From contig NZ_VFME01000001.1 in assembly GCF_006714895.1 (NCBI RefSeq), positions 2,542,001 to 2,606,000 of the forward strand: a DNA stretch of 64,000 bases, read 5' to 3'. The number at the start of each line of letters is the position of its first letter. Position 1 is the stretch's first letter. Shown piece by piece: positions 35,507-45,478 of this stretch. The notes beneath the pieces were generated by a model that searched no databases, was not told the DNA's origin, and saw only the letters and a program-made list of their open reading frames with translations. The position numbers and the translations under genes are program-made. The stretch is from Gramella sp. Hel_I_59 (GTDB lineage: Bacteria; Bacteroidota; Bacteroidia; Flavobacteriales; Flavobacteriaceae).

Positions 35507-36412
35507 ATGAAGAGAAGAGATTTTATTCAGAATACGGCTGCCGCAACAGCATTAGTGAGTCTGGGCGGACTATCAGCTTTATCATTTAAACCTGAAAGAC
35601 AACAGATCACGATCCTGCATACCAATGATGTACATAGCCATATTGAGGCGTTTGGTCCAGATGCAGGTAGAAATGCGAATCTTGGAGGCGTTGCCAGAAG
35701 AGCTACTCTGGTAGAGAAAATCCGTAGAGAAAACCCTAATACATTGTTGCTGGATGCCGGAGATATTTTCCAGGGCACTCCCTACTTCAATTTCTATGGT
35801 GGTGAACTGGAATTCAAATTGATGAGCATGCTAAAGTATGATGCTGCAACTCTTGGAAACCACGATTTTGATAATGGGATCGACGGTTTATATGCCCAGC
35901 TACCACATGCAGAGTTTCCCTTTGTAATATCAAATTATGACTTCAGCAATACCATCATGGATGGGAAAACTGATAAGTTCCGCACTTTCACTAAAGATGG
36001 TATAAAGATCGGCGTTTTTGGCGTTGGGATCGAATTGCAGGGATTGGTAAGCAACAAACTTTACAAGGAAACTGAATATTTAGATCCAATCGAGATCGCT
36101 ACCGATATGAGCCGGATTCTTAAGGATGAAGAAAATTGTGACCTGGTAATTTGTCTGTCACATCTTGGCTACAAATATTCATCTCAAAAGATCGGGGATA
36201 TTAAACTGGCGAGAGCTACAGAAAACATTGACCTTATCATTGGAGGACATACCCATACGTTTCTTGATAAACCGACTGTGGAAACCAATAAGGCAGGAAA
36301 CCCAGTCCTAGTGAACCAGGTTGGCTGTTATGGCGTGTATCTGGGCAGAGTTGATTTCTTCTTTCAAAATGGAAAAAAATCTTCCGCAGACGGTGTAAAG
36401 CTTGCGGTATAA
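35507..36412 (+). CDS. Metallophosphatase, 5'-nucleotidase N-terminal domain with Tat signal
   Basis: The 301-residue protein begins with a twin-arginine signal (KRRDFIQN, then a hydrophobic stretch), so it is probably exported folded with its metals. The catalytic blocks are HTNDVHSHIE (about 38-47), DAGDIFQG (about 81-88), LGNHDFDNG (about 116-124), CLSHLG (about 218) and GGHTHT (about 245). It lacks the C-terminal substrate-binding domain, which is the preceding gene. Its gap from that gene is one base, indicating co-translation. Confidence 0.92.
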   Translation: MKRRDFIQNTAAATALVSLGGLSALSFKPERQQITILHTNDVHSHIEAFGPDAGRNANLGGVARRATLVEKIRRENPNTLLLDAGDIFQGTPYFNFYGGELEFKLMSMLKYDAATLGNHDFDNGIDGLYAQLPHAEFPFVISNYDFSNTIMDGKTDKFRTFTKDGIKIGVFGVGIELQGLVSNKLYKETEYLDPIEIATDMSRILKDEENCDLVICLSHLGYKYSSQKIGDIKLARATENIDLIIGGHTHTFLDKPTVETNKAGNPVLVNQVGCYGVYLGRVDFFFQNGKKSSADGVKLAV

Positions 36413-37084
36413 TTATTTTATTGGAAAGTCGAAATATTGATAAGGAAAGGGTTCGGCATTTAGAGTATAATGCCACCATTCTTCAGAATAACTTCGGAAA
36501 CCATTTTTAAGCATCACTGTTCTTAAAAGCTCCCTGTTTTCTTTTTGTTCTGAAGTGACCGAAGTTGAACGATGATGAGATATTTCTCCGAAAAAATCGT
36601 AGGCACCACCCATATCCAATTCCTTACAGGTGTTCGCGTTTACCAAAGTAAGATCTACAGTGCCACCCCTGGAATGTCCAGATTTTGAGGCGATATACCC
36701 AAGTTCGAACAGCCTGCTTTTTTTAACATCAGGATAAAATTCATTTTTTGCCAGGGTATCCCCGGGTTTTCGAGCCCATACTACAAACTCATTAACGGCA
36801 GTCTGAGGTCGGTAAGCATCGAAAACCTTTAGCATCAAATCCTTCTGAATAAGTTCTTGCTGTACATTTTTTAAGGCTTCCGCAGCTTTTGTCGTCAGAA
36901 TGATCCGCGCTGACTCATATCCGGGAACTGGTCTTCCTGTAAAATTATGCTCACCTGCATAACGTACTTCTTCGATCGCAAATGGTAGCACGTCTTTCAG
37001 GTATACAAAATCTTCAGGGATGGACTGTGCCCTGCAAAAGAAACCAGTTTGCATAAAAATCAGAAGAAAGAAAAACTTTTTCAC
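36413..37084 (-). CDS. M15-family D-alanyl-D-alanine dipeptidase (VanX/DdpX type), exported
   Basis: A 223-residue enzyme with a signal peptide (about 1-19, ending CRAQS), the metal-binding block SGHSRGGTVDL (about 138-148, His and Asp) and the C-terminal EEWWHY (Glu and His). It cleaves D-Ala-D-Ala dipeptide. In species without vancomycin resistance genes this usually serves peptidoglycan recycling rather than resistance, and no vanA/H genes lie here. It ends next to the phosphatase gene (convergent, no gap) and is 6 bases after ligA. Confidence 0.9.
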   Translation of the reverse strand: MKKFFFLLIFMQTGFFCRAQSIPEDFVYLKDVLPFAIEEVRYAGEHNFTGRPVPGYESARIILTTKAAEALKNVQQELIQKDLMLKVFDAYRPQTAVNEFVVWARKPGDTLAKNEFYPDVKKSRLFELGYIASKSGHSRGGTVDLTLVNANTCKELDMGGAYDFFGEISHHRSTSVTSEQKENRELLRTVMLKNGFRSYSEEWWHYTLNAEPFPYQYFDFPIK

Positions 37085-37090
37085 AGCATT

Positions 37091-39100
<2,010 letters not shown>

Positions 39101-39769
39101 TTATTCGGAAATTGTTACTGTATCATTCTCGAACTTCAGCTGAAATTTATCATTTTCATGCTCGAAGTCCAGTTTAAAATCTGAAGGATCTGCGTTATCA
39201 TTGGTAGGAAACCACTCCTTATTATGCTTGTTTACGACAATAAATAAGCCTGAATCTTCTCCAATTGCGCAAAAATGCTCGTAATCTCCGTCATATTTAT
39301 GCAGATCACTTTCAACATTCAATTGCTTAAAAACTTTCTTGATATTAGATGTCGCCATACCTATCTCTGCAATTCCTACGATATTTTCAGCAGTAAAAAC
39401 TCCAAGCTCAGGTTTGCTAAAATTTCTGCGAGAGATAAACTCTACAATGTTTCGATCTTTATCATAAAAATAAACCGACTTCGCATTCCAGTTACTGAAA
39501 TCGATGATCTGCTCATCATTATACTTTAGAACCGGAACTACTGTTTTCAACCAGTTAAGCGCCTCCTGTTCCTGCTCATCTGGTATATGAAAAGCGAAGT
39601 GCGTTGGCACACTATTTTCCCTAAATTCGAATCTTAGAATTGAAAATCCGCATTGTACTTCAAAACTATCTTCTTCATAATTGATAATCTCCATTCCAAG
39701 ATCATCTTTGTAAAATGAGTATTGACGTGCGACATCTGAAGTGTATAGACAAAGTTTATGGATCTTCAT
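39101..39769 (-). CDS. VOC-fold (glyoxalase/bleomycin-resistance-type) protein
   Basis: A 222-residue protein whose first half is a VOC domain (LCLYTSDVARQYSFYKDDLGM at the start; FHIPDEQEQEALNWL; VYFYDKDRNIVEFI near 98-111). The second half looks like a degenerate second VOC unit (GIAEIGMATSNIKKVFKQL). Enzymes of this fold use metals for many reactions and the substrate is not evident. It lies one base from the LOG-family gene upstream and near ligA, so it may be co-transcribed with them. Confidence 0.85.
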   Translation of the reverse strand: MKIHKLCLYTSDVARQYSFYKDDLGMEIINYEEDSFEVQCGFSILRFEFRENSVPTHFAFHIPDEQEQEALNWLKTVVPVLKYNDEQIIDFSNWNAKSVYFYDKDRNIVEFISRRNFSKPELGVFTAENIVGIAEIGMATSNIKKVFKQLNVESDLHKYDGDYEHFCAIGEDSGLFIVVNKHNKEWFPTNDNADPSDFKLDFEHENDKFQLKFENDTVTISE

Positions 39770-39770
39770 A

Positions 39771-40373
39771 TCAGGTTTGGTTTTTATTCATCCATTTAGG
39801 AACTGGCCTGGCTTTATAATTATGCATCAGCTTCAGTAATTCTTCCATATTATCAGCCACCAGTAAGATCTCAAGATTCTCCTCTTTCAGCAGACCCTTG
39901 GCGGTCATTTTTTTAAGCATACTAAGAAGGTCGTCATAGAATCCATTAATATTCAGCAAACCAATAGGCTTACGATGCAAACCAAGCTGAGCCCAGGTAA
40001 CGATCTCGAATAACTCCTCCAGCGTACCAAAACCTCCGGGCAAGGTGATAAAAGCATCGCTAAGTTCGTTCATGGTCAATTTACGCTCGTGCATATCCTT
40101 AGTAGTAATTAACCTGTCCAAACCTGTATGCACTACCTCCTTGGTCTTTAAAAATTCCGGAATAACTCCGGTTGCGAATCCTCCGTTTTCCATGACTCCT
40201 TCGGCAACCTGACCCATTAAACCCAATTTACTGCCACCATAGATAAGCCGAATATCTCTCCTTGCGAGCTCTTCGCCTACTACGCGGGCTGTTTTAAATA
40301 TTTCTGGATCTACTCCGTCGCTACTCGCGCAGAAGACCGCTACATTTTCAATAATGTTATAATTCTCCTCCAT
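39771..40373 (-). CDS. LOG-family (TIGR00730) nucleotide 5'-monophosphate phosphoribohydrolase
   Basis: The 200-residue Rossmann-like protein has LIYGGSKLGLMG (about 39-50) and the family's PGGFGTLEELFE motif (about 110-121). Members hydrolyse the glycosidic bond of nucleoside monophosphates, including cytokinin-like ones; a role in nucleotide salvage is likely here. Its start overlaps prmC by 17 bp, so both are translated from one message. Confidence 0.92.
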   Translation of the reverse strand: MEENYNIIENVAVFCASSDGVDPEIFKTARVVGEELARRDIRLIYGGSKLGLMGQVAEGVMENGGFATGVIPEFLKTKEVVHTGLDRLITTKDMHERKLTMNELSDAFITLPGGFGTLEELFEIVTWAQLGLHRKPIGLLNINGFYDDLLSMLKKMTAKGLLKEENLEILLVADNMEELLKLMHNYKARPVPKWMNKNQT

Positions 40374-41220
40374 TAGTTCTAATTGCTTTTAGCATTCGGT
40401 CGTTCCCAAAAATATCCTTTTTTAATTCTGCTTCAAAACCAAATCCCTGTACTAACTGCAAAGTTTCTTCACCCAGATACTGGTTGATCTCGAAATATAA
40501 ACTCCCGCCAATTTTGAGGTTTTTTGCAGCCAGTTCGCTTATTTTCCTGTAAAAAATGAGTGCATCTTCATTGTTCACATATAATGCAAGTGCAGGCTCG
40601 TGATCAAGCACATTGGAATGCATCTCCTTCTTTTCCAGATTACGCACATAGGGCGGGTTGGAAACGATGAGATCATATTCCTGCTCCAGATCTTCAGTTT
40701 CCAGAATATCCTTCAATTGAAAATTTACGTCTACGTCATTGATCTTAGCATTAAAAACAGCAATTTTTAATGCTTCTTCTGAAACGTCCCAGGAATGTAC
40801 TTCCGCAGTATTTAAATTTTTCGCCAGGCTTACCGGGATACAACCACTACCCGATCCAATATCCAGGATCCTGATGGATTTCTCTTCCGAAGCAAGGTCC
40901 TCAAGAATCCATAATACCAGCTCTTCAGTTTCCGGTCTGGGTATAAGTACATCCTTGCTTACTTTGAACCTGAGTCCGTAGAATTCTGTCTCTTCCAGAA
41001 TATGTTGAATAGGCTCATATTTCTTTAGCCTCAGTAATGTCTCCTTAAATTGCTCCCTTTGCGCTTCTGAAAGCTCATATTTAGGTTCGAGCGCCAGGTT
41101 AATTCTTGTTTTTCCCAGATAATGCTGCGTCAATAAAAAATAGAAGGATTGCACTTCAGTTTCAGGATAAAAATCTGAAAGTTCTTCAAAAAATACTTTT
41201 TTAAAATCTGATAATTGCAT
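40357..41220 (-). CDS. prmC: Release-factor glutamine N5-methyltransferase
   Basis: I use the ATG at 41218-41220 (287 residues); the longer open frame would run into the upstream gene. The N-terminal helical domain is followed by IPRPETEEL (about 117-125), a SAM motif (ILDIGSGSGCIPVSLA, about 140) and the catalytic NPPY (SNPPYVR, about 210). It methylates the glutamine of the GGQ motif in release factors. The GNAT gene's stop lies 13 bases upstream, and the LOG gene overlaps the 3' end. Confidence 0.94.
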   Translation of the reverse strand: MQLSDFKKVFFEELSDFYPETEVQSFYFLLTQHYLGKTRINLALEPKYELSEAQREQFKETLLRLKKYEPIQHILEETEFYGLRFKVSKDVLIPRPETEELVLWILEDLASEEKSIRILDIGSGSGCIPVSLAKNLNTAEVHSWDVSEEALKIAVFNAKINDVDVNFQLKDILETEDLEQEYDLIVSNPPYVRNLEKKEMHSNVLDHEPALALYVNNEDALIFYRKISELAAKNLKIGGSLYFEINQYLGEETLQLVQGFGFEAELKKDIFGNDRMLKAIRTNGGEL

Positions 41221-41233
41221 CAATTTTCCGGCT

Positions 41234-41719
41234 TTACAGATCTCTAAGCATATAAACTGTACAGTTGTAATGACCGGTATCACCTACGGGCTTTTCCACA
41301 GTTTCAAATCCGCTCTTATGATAAAGTTTACGAGCATTTTCCATGTAGGGAAGTGTTTCTATATAACATTTCTCAAAAGAATGCTGCCTGCCAAAATCCA
41401 TACAGGTATTGATCATTTTCGTCCCAATTCCTCTACCCCGTGCTTCAGGCAGGAAATACATTTTCTGAAGTTCACAAATGGGTTCTTCAGTTCCTCTTAA
41501 AGCAGCAATGCCAGCTCCACCAATAACCTTATTGTTCTCTTCGACTATAAAATATGCCTTTCTATCACCGTCATATTCCGCAGTCATATCGTCCAGAGCT
41601 TTGTCCTCATACGCAGTTCCAACCTTAGGAACTCCCATTTCCACCAACACACTTTGGATTAAATGCTTAACCTGCTGATTATCTTCGGCTTTAATTTCCC
41701 GAATTTTCCATGTATCCAT
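41234..41719 (-). CDS. GNAT-family N-acetyltransferase
   Basis: A 161-residue protein with an acetyl-CoA-binding loop QKMYFLPEARGRGIGTKMI (RGRGIG near 94-99) and a preceding GGAGIAAL strand. It transfers acetyl groups to an amine of unknown substrate. It starts 28 bases from the divergent ribD, so the two share a very short promoter region, and it lies just upstream of prmC. Confidence 0.88.
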   Translation of the reverse strand: MDTWKIREIKAEDNQQVKHLIQSVLVEMGVPKVGTAYEDKALDDMTAEYDGDRKAYFIVEENNKVIGGAGIAALRGTEEPICELQKMYFLPEARGRGIGTKMINTCMDFGRQHSFEKCYIETLPYMENARKLYHKSGFETVEKPVGDTGHYNCTVYMLRDL

Positions 41720-41735
41720 TCTGCCTAATTAATTC

Positions 41736-41743
41736 TATTTTTG
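41736..41743 (+). promoter_or_regulatory. -7 promoter element of ribD
   Basis: TATTTTTG matches TAnnTTTG and ends 4 bases before the ribD GTG (41748), so the predicted message begins at or near the start codon. No -33 TTG at the right distance was found. Confidence 0.5.
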
Positions 41744-41747
41744 TGCT

Positions 41748-42797
41748 GTGAATATACACGAAAAATACATTAAACGCTGTATACAACTAGCCGAAAACGG
41801 GCTTGGAAGCACCTATCCCAATCCGCTGGTAGGCAGCGTGATCGTTCATAAAGACAGGATTATTGGCGAAGGATGGCACCAGAAAGCGGGAGAAGCTCAT
41901 GCCGAGGTAAATGCTATTAATTCGGTGCAGGATCAGGAGCTCTTAAAAGATTCCACTATTTATGTAAGTCTGGAACCCTGCAGTCATTTTGGAAAAACTC
42001 CACCCTGCAGTGACCTTATAATCGATCGGGGAATCCCAAAGGTTGTGATTGGTACGATGGACCCATTTGCAAAAGTTGCTGGCCGCGGAATTAAGAAATT
42101 ACTGGAGGCTGGAAAAGAAGTTCAGGTTGGGATTCTTGAAGAGGAATGTAATGCGCTCAACAAACGGTTTTTTACTTTCCACAAAAAACAAAGACCTTAC
42201 ATTATTCTGAAATGGGCCCAGACCCGGGACCTGTTTCTCGCTCCTAAAACTAAAGACACCAATCGACCGGTATGGATTTCGAACAGGTATAGCAAACAGC
42301 TGGTGCATAAATGGCGTAGTGAAGAAAGCGGGATCCTGGTAGGTACGGGAACTGCAAAGGCAGATGATCCTCGCTTAGATGTTAGAAACTGGTCGGGAAC
42401 TCCGCCTGTTCGACTGGTTATTGACAGGGAATTGAAACTTCCCAAAGATCTGGCACTTTTCGATCTCACAATTAGAACGATCGTTCTAAATGAAAAACTG
42501 AGTGTAAAAGAACAAGAAAACCTTGTTTATCAGAAGATTGAATTTTCAGAAAATATCGCCGAGGAAATTTGCACAATCTGCTATGAACAGGAGATCCAAT
42601 CGCTTCTCGTGGAAGGTGGAGCCAATATTTTAAAGCAATTTATAACTTCAAACCTTTGGGATGAAGCGCGTGTTTTTACAGGTGACAACTACTTTGGTGA
42701 TGGTGTTAAAGCTCCGAAACTAGATTTAAAACCAGCTTCTACACATCAAATTGAAGCAGATCTTTTAGAAATCTTCAGAAATAACGACAATGATTAA
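41748..42797 (+). CDS. ribD: Bifunctional diaminohydroxyphosphoribosylaminopyrimidine deaminase/reductase
   Basis: The 349-residue protein has an N-terminal zinc deaminase (HAEVNAI near 50-56 and PCSHFGKTPPC near 75-85) and a C-terminal reductase (LVGTGTAKADDPRLDVR near 200, LLVEGG near 287). It makes a riboflavin-pathway intermediate from the GTP-derived pyrimidine. The start is a GTG, the only one giving the usual N-terminus. The leader is too short for an FMN riboswitch. It overlaps the HAD gene by 8 bp. Confidence 0.94.
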   Translation: MNIHEKYIKRCIQLAENGLGSTYPNPLVGSVIVHKDRIIGEGWHQKAGEAHAEVNAINSVQDQELLKDSTIYVSLEPCSHFGKTPPCSDLIIDRGIPKVVIGTMDPFAKVAGRGIKKLLEAGKEVQVGILEEECNALNKRFFTFHKKQRPYIILKWAQTRDLFLAPKTKDTNRPVWISNRYSKQLVHKWRSEESGILVGTGTAKADDPRLDVRNWSGTPPVRLVIDRELKLPKDLALFDLTIRTIVLNEKLSVKEQENLVYQKIEFSENIAEEICTICYEQEIQSLLVEGGANILKQFITSNLWDEARVFTGDNYFGDGVKAPKLDLKPASTHQIEADLLEIFRNNDND

Positions 42798-43398
42798 GAC
42801 CATAATATTTGATTTCGGGGATGTGTTTATCAATCTCGATAAAGCTGCAACTCAGCAAAACCTGAAGCAGATACAGATAGAAGAATTGCCAGAACATATA
42901 CATAGCCGCAATCGAGATTACGAACAAGGATTTGTAACCTCAGACGAAATATCAAACATCTACCGAACTGAATTTCCACAATTACAGCATTCAGATTTTC
43001 TAAATTCCTGGAATTCAATTTTGCTGGATTTCCCGGAATACCGACTTCAGTTTCTTCAGAAATTAGCAAAAAAAAAGAAGTTTGAACTCATTTTACTGAG
43101 CAATACCAATGAAAATCATATTGAAAATATAAAGTCAAGAATTTCATTTTTCGAGGAGTTTAAAAGCTGTTTTGATGCATTTTACCTATCACACGAAATA
43201 GGAATGCGCAAGCCGAATCCTGAGATATTTGAATTTGTGCTTGAGCAACATAAGCTCAATGCAGAGGAATGCCTGTTTATAGATGATACTGCTGAAAATA
43301 CCCAGGCTGCGGCCGCATTGGGAATGCACGTATGGAATCTTGAACCAACCCGCGAGGACGTGATCGATCTATTCACCACTAAAAAAGAACTATTTTGA
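42790..43398 (+). CDS. HAD-superfamily phosphatase-like hydrolase
   Basis: A 202-residue HAD-IA protein: motif I FDFGDVFIN (the first Asp, about residue 8, is the nucleophile; the second acid is at GD), motif II LLSNTNE, motif III GMRKPNPEIF (Lys) and motif IV FIDDTAEN. The substrate is unknown. Sitting between ribD and a transporter, it could be the missing phosphatase of riboflavin synthesis, but that is only inference from position. It overlaps ribD by 8 bp and the next gene by 4 bp (TTGA). Confidence 0.88.
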   Translation: MIKTIIFDFGDVFINLDKAATQQNLKQIQIEELPEHIHSRNRDYEQGFVTSDEISNIYRTEFPQLQHSDFLNSWNSILLDFPEYRLQFLQKLAKKKKFELILLSNTNENHIENIKSRISFFEEFKSCFDAFYLSHEIGMRKPNPEIFEFVLEQHKLNAEECLFIDDTAENTQAAAALGMHVWNLEPTREDVIDLFTTKKELF

Positions 43399-44267
43399 TC
43401 TACCTGCTTTTAAGCGTTCTTTCTTCCACGATCATTTTTATCGTATTCAGACTTTACAAAAAATACGAGGTAAATACATTGCAGGCGATCGTAATCAATT
43501 ATTTTATCGCCTGTGCTGTAGGATTTTTTGGATTTATTGAAGGCTCAGATTTTACTGAGGTTCCTTCTGAAAAATGGTTTCCCGGGGCTTTGATGCTTGG
43601 AGTGCTATTTATCACCGTTTTTAACCTCGCAGCGATCACCACCCAGAAAAGCGGACTATCAGTAGTAGCAGTAGCCACCAAGATGTCGGTCGCTATTCCT
43701 GTTTTCTGCGGAATATTCCTCTACAATGAAAGCACCGGAGTACTGAAGATTGCCGGAATTTTACTTGCATTAGTGGCAGTATACCTAACCTCCATTAAAA
43801 CCAAAGATGGAATTAGTATAAAATGGCAAAATCTTATTTTTCCACTGCTCGTATTTCTGGGAAGCGGAATTATTGATACCAGTTTAAAATTCCTCGAAAC
43901 CAATTATGTGTCGAAAACCGATGTAGGCCTGTTTAGTTCGACCATCTTCGCAACGGCTGGATTTCTGGGTGTGCTGGTGATGATTTACCAGGCGGTTCGG
44001 GGCGAGTTAAAATTTCAGTTTCAAAATTTACTTGGCGGCATAGCATTGGGAGTACCAAATTACTTCTCGATTTACTTCCTTGTTCTGGCATTGCGCAGTG
44101 AAGGATACGAGAGCTCAACTATATTTACGATCAATCACGTGAGTATAGTCGCACTTTCAACAATCGTGGGAATCGTGCTTTTTAAAGAAAAACTTATTCG
44201 GAAAAACTGGATAGGCCTTATTCTAGCTATGATTAGTATAATTCTAGTAGCGAATTCAGCCATATGA
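43395..44267 (+). CDS. EamA/DMT-family membrane transporter
   Basis: A 290-residue inner-membrane protein with about ten hydrophobic helices in two EamA-like halves (first helix from residue 1; inner repeat from about 150). It exports or imports an unknown small metabolite. The start is a TTG overlapping the previous stop as TTGA, so it is coupled to the HAD gene. It overlaps the YigZ-type gene by 4 bp. Confidence 0.85.
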   Translation: MIYLLLSVLSSTIIFIVFRLYKKYEVNTLQAIVINYFIACAVGFFGFIEGSDFTEVPSEKWFPGALMLGVLFITVFNLAAITTQKSGLSVVAVATKMSVAIPVFCGIFLYNESTGVLKIAGILLALVAVYLTSIKTKDGISIKWQNLIFPLLVFLGSGIIDTSLKFLETNYVSKTDVGLFSSTIFATAGFLGVLVMIYQAVRGELKFQFQNLLGGIALGVPNYFSIYFLVLALRSEGYESSTIFTINHVSIVALSTIVGIVLFKEKLIRKNWIGLILAMISIILVANSAI

Positions 44268-44881
44268 AAGACACATATCAAACTATTACTGAAGCCTCCC
44301 CGGAAGTATTATTTAAGGATCGTAATTCTAAATTCTTTGGATATGCATTTCCAATTAAAACTGAAGAAGAGGCGGCAAAACATCTGGAAGAATTACGTGC
44401 ATCCCACCACAAAGCGAGACACTGGTGTTACGCCTGGCAAACAGGTAAAGCCGAAGAAGATCACCACTATCGTGCAAATGATGATGGAGAGCCATCAAAC
44501 TCAGCAGGAATGCCAATCTATGGGCAGATACAAAGCTTTGATGTCACCAATATTCTCATAGTCGTAGTTCGATATTTCGGCGGAGTAAAGTTAGGAGTTG
44601 GCGGACTCATTAATGCCTATAAAACTGCAGCGCAAATGGCTCTGGAATCTTCAAATATTCTGAAGCGAACGATCGACGAGGTTTTCGTAATAAAATTTGA
44701 TTATCCCGAAATGAACAAAGTCATGCAGGTGATCAAAAAAAACAATTTGAACGTCATTGACCAAAAACTGGAACTGGATTGCAAAATATATATTGCGGTT
44801 CGAAAAAGTGATGTCGAAAGCATTTATACTAAGTTCGACAATACCTATAAAGTTGAGATTTCAGGATTGGAAGATCAATAA
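44264..44881 (+). CDS. YigZ/IMPACT-family protein
   Basis: A 205-residue protein with the IMPACT N-terminal core: DGEPSNSAGMPIYGQI (about 72-87), then VVRYFGGVKLGVGGLINAY (about 99-117). The C-terminal ferredoxin-like domain follows. The family is widespread; eukaryotic IMPACT regulates Gcn2, but the bacterial role is unclear. It overlaps the transporter by 4 bp (ATGA) and ends 6 bp inside the convergent thioesterase gene. Confidence 0.93.
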   Translation: MKDTYQTITEASPEVLFKDRNSKFFGYAFPIKTEEEAAKHLEELRASHHKARHWCYAWQTGKAEEDHHYRANDDGEPSNSAGMPIYGQIQSFDVTNILIVVVRYFGGVKLGVGGLINAYKTAAQMALESSNILKRTIDEVFVIKFDYPEMNKVMQVIKKNNLNVIDQKLELDCKIYIAVRKSDVESIYTKFDNTYKVEISGLEDQ

Positions 44882-45273
44882 CCAAGTGCCTCTAACATAT
44901 ATTTTGGACACCTAACCGGCTTCCTCGTTTTGGCATCCATAAACACGAGTACAGTGTAGCCAGTAGTTACCAGATTTCCCTGTTCATTGTAGAGAGAATA
45001 GTCAAAGATAATTTTAACATTTGGCTCTTGGCGAAGGCGCGTTTCTATCCTGATATTTTCATCAAAAGTAACCGGTTTGTGATATTTTAAATTTAATTCG
45101 AATACCGGCAACATTATCCCTTCCTCTTCCATACTTTTGTAAGAGATGCCAAGTGTATCTAGCCAGTTAAGTCTAGCAATTTCAAGGTATTGCGGATAAA
45201 TACTATGATGTACCACTCCCATTTGATCGGTTTCGGCATATCGTACTTTAACAGAAGTTTCGTGTGATTTCAT
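44875..45273 (-). CDS. 4HBT/YbgC-type acyl-CoA thioesterase
   Basis: I use the ATG at 45271-45273 (132 residues), which puts the hotdog-fold start at residue 8 (VRYAETDQMGVVHHS, with the catalytic Asp in ETDQMG). The rest shows the usual hotdog strands (NIRIETRL, VKIIFDYSLYNE). It hydrolyses short or aromatic acyl-CoAs, the exact substrate being unknown. It is convergent with the YigZ-type gene (overlap 7 bp) and divergent from dnaA. Confidence 0.9.
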   Translation of the reverse strand: MKSHETSVKVRYAETDQMGVVHHSIYPQYLEIARLNWLDTLGISYKSMEEEGIMLPVFELNLKYHKPVTFDENIRIETRLRQEPNVKIIFDYSLYNEQGNLVTTGYTVLVFMDAKTRKPVRCPKYMLEALGY

Positions 45274-45478
45274 GTAATTTTTGTCGCCTTTCACAGAAAG
45301 GTTTTTTATATTCAGGCTCAGAATCAAGTATGCAATAATTTTTCTTAAAATTCAACCCAAATTTGGTTTTTTTATTAGATAATTTGTTCACATATTTGCT
45401 TTGCTCAAGTTGGAGATCTGTATGCTTCATAAGCCACTTTAGAACTTTCTACTAACCTAAAATAACGTCTAACTAATA

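Noticed and set aside
36413..37084. Vancomycin-resistance cluster because of the VanX-like enzyme
   Set aside because: No vanH/vanA-type genes nearby; such dipeptidases are common housekeeping enzymes.
41720..41747. FMN riboswitch before ribD
   Set aside because: The intergenic gap is 28 bases and the promoter lies almost on the start codon, leaving no room for the aptamer.
45274..45478. Possible chromosome origin next to dnaA
   Set aside because: I found no cluster of TTATCCACA-type boxes and no AT-rich unwinding element beyond the general composition.
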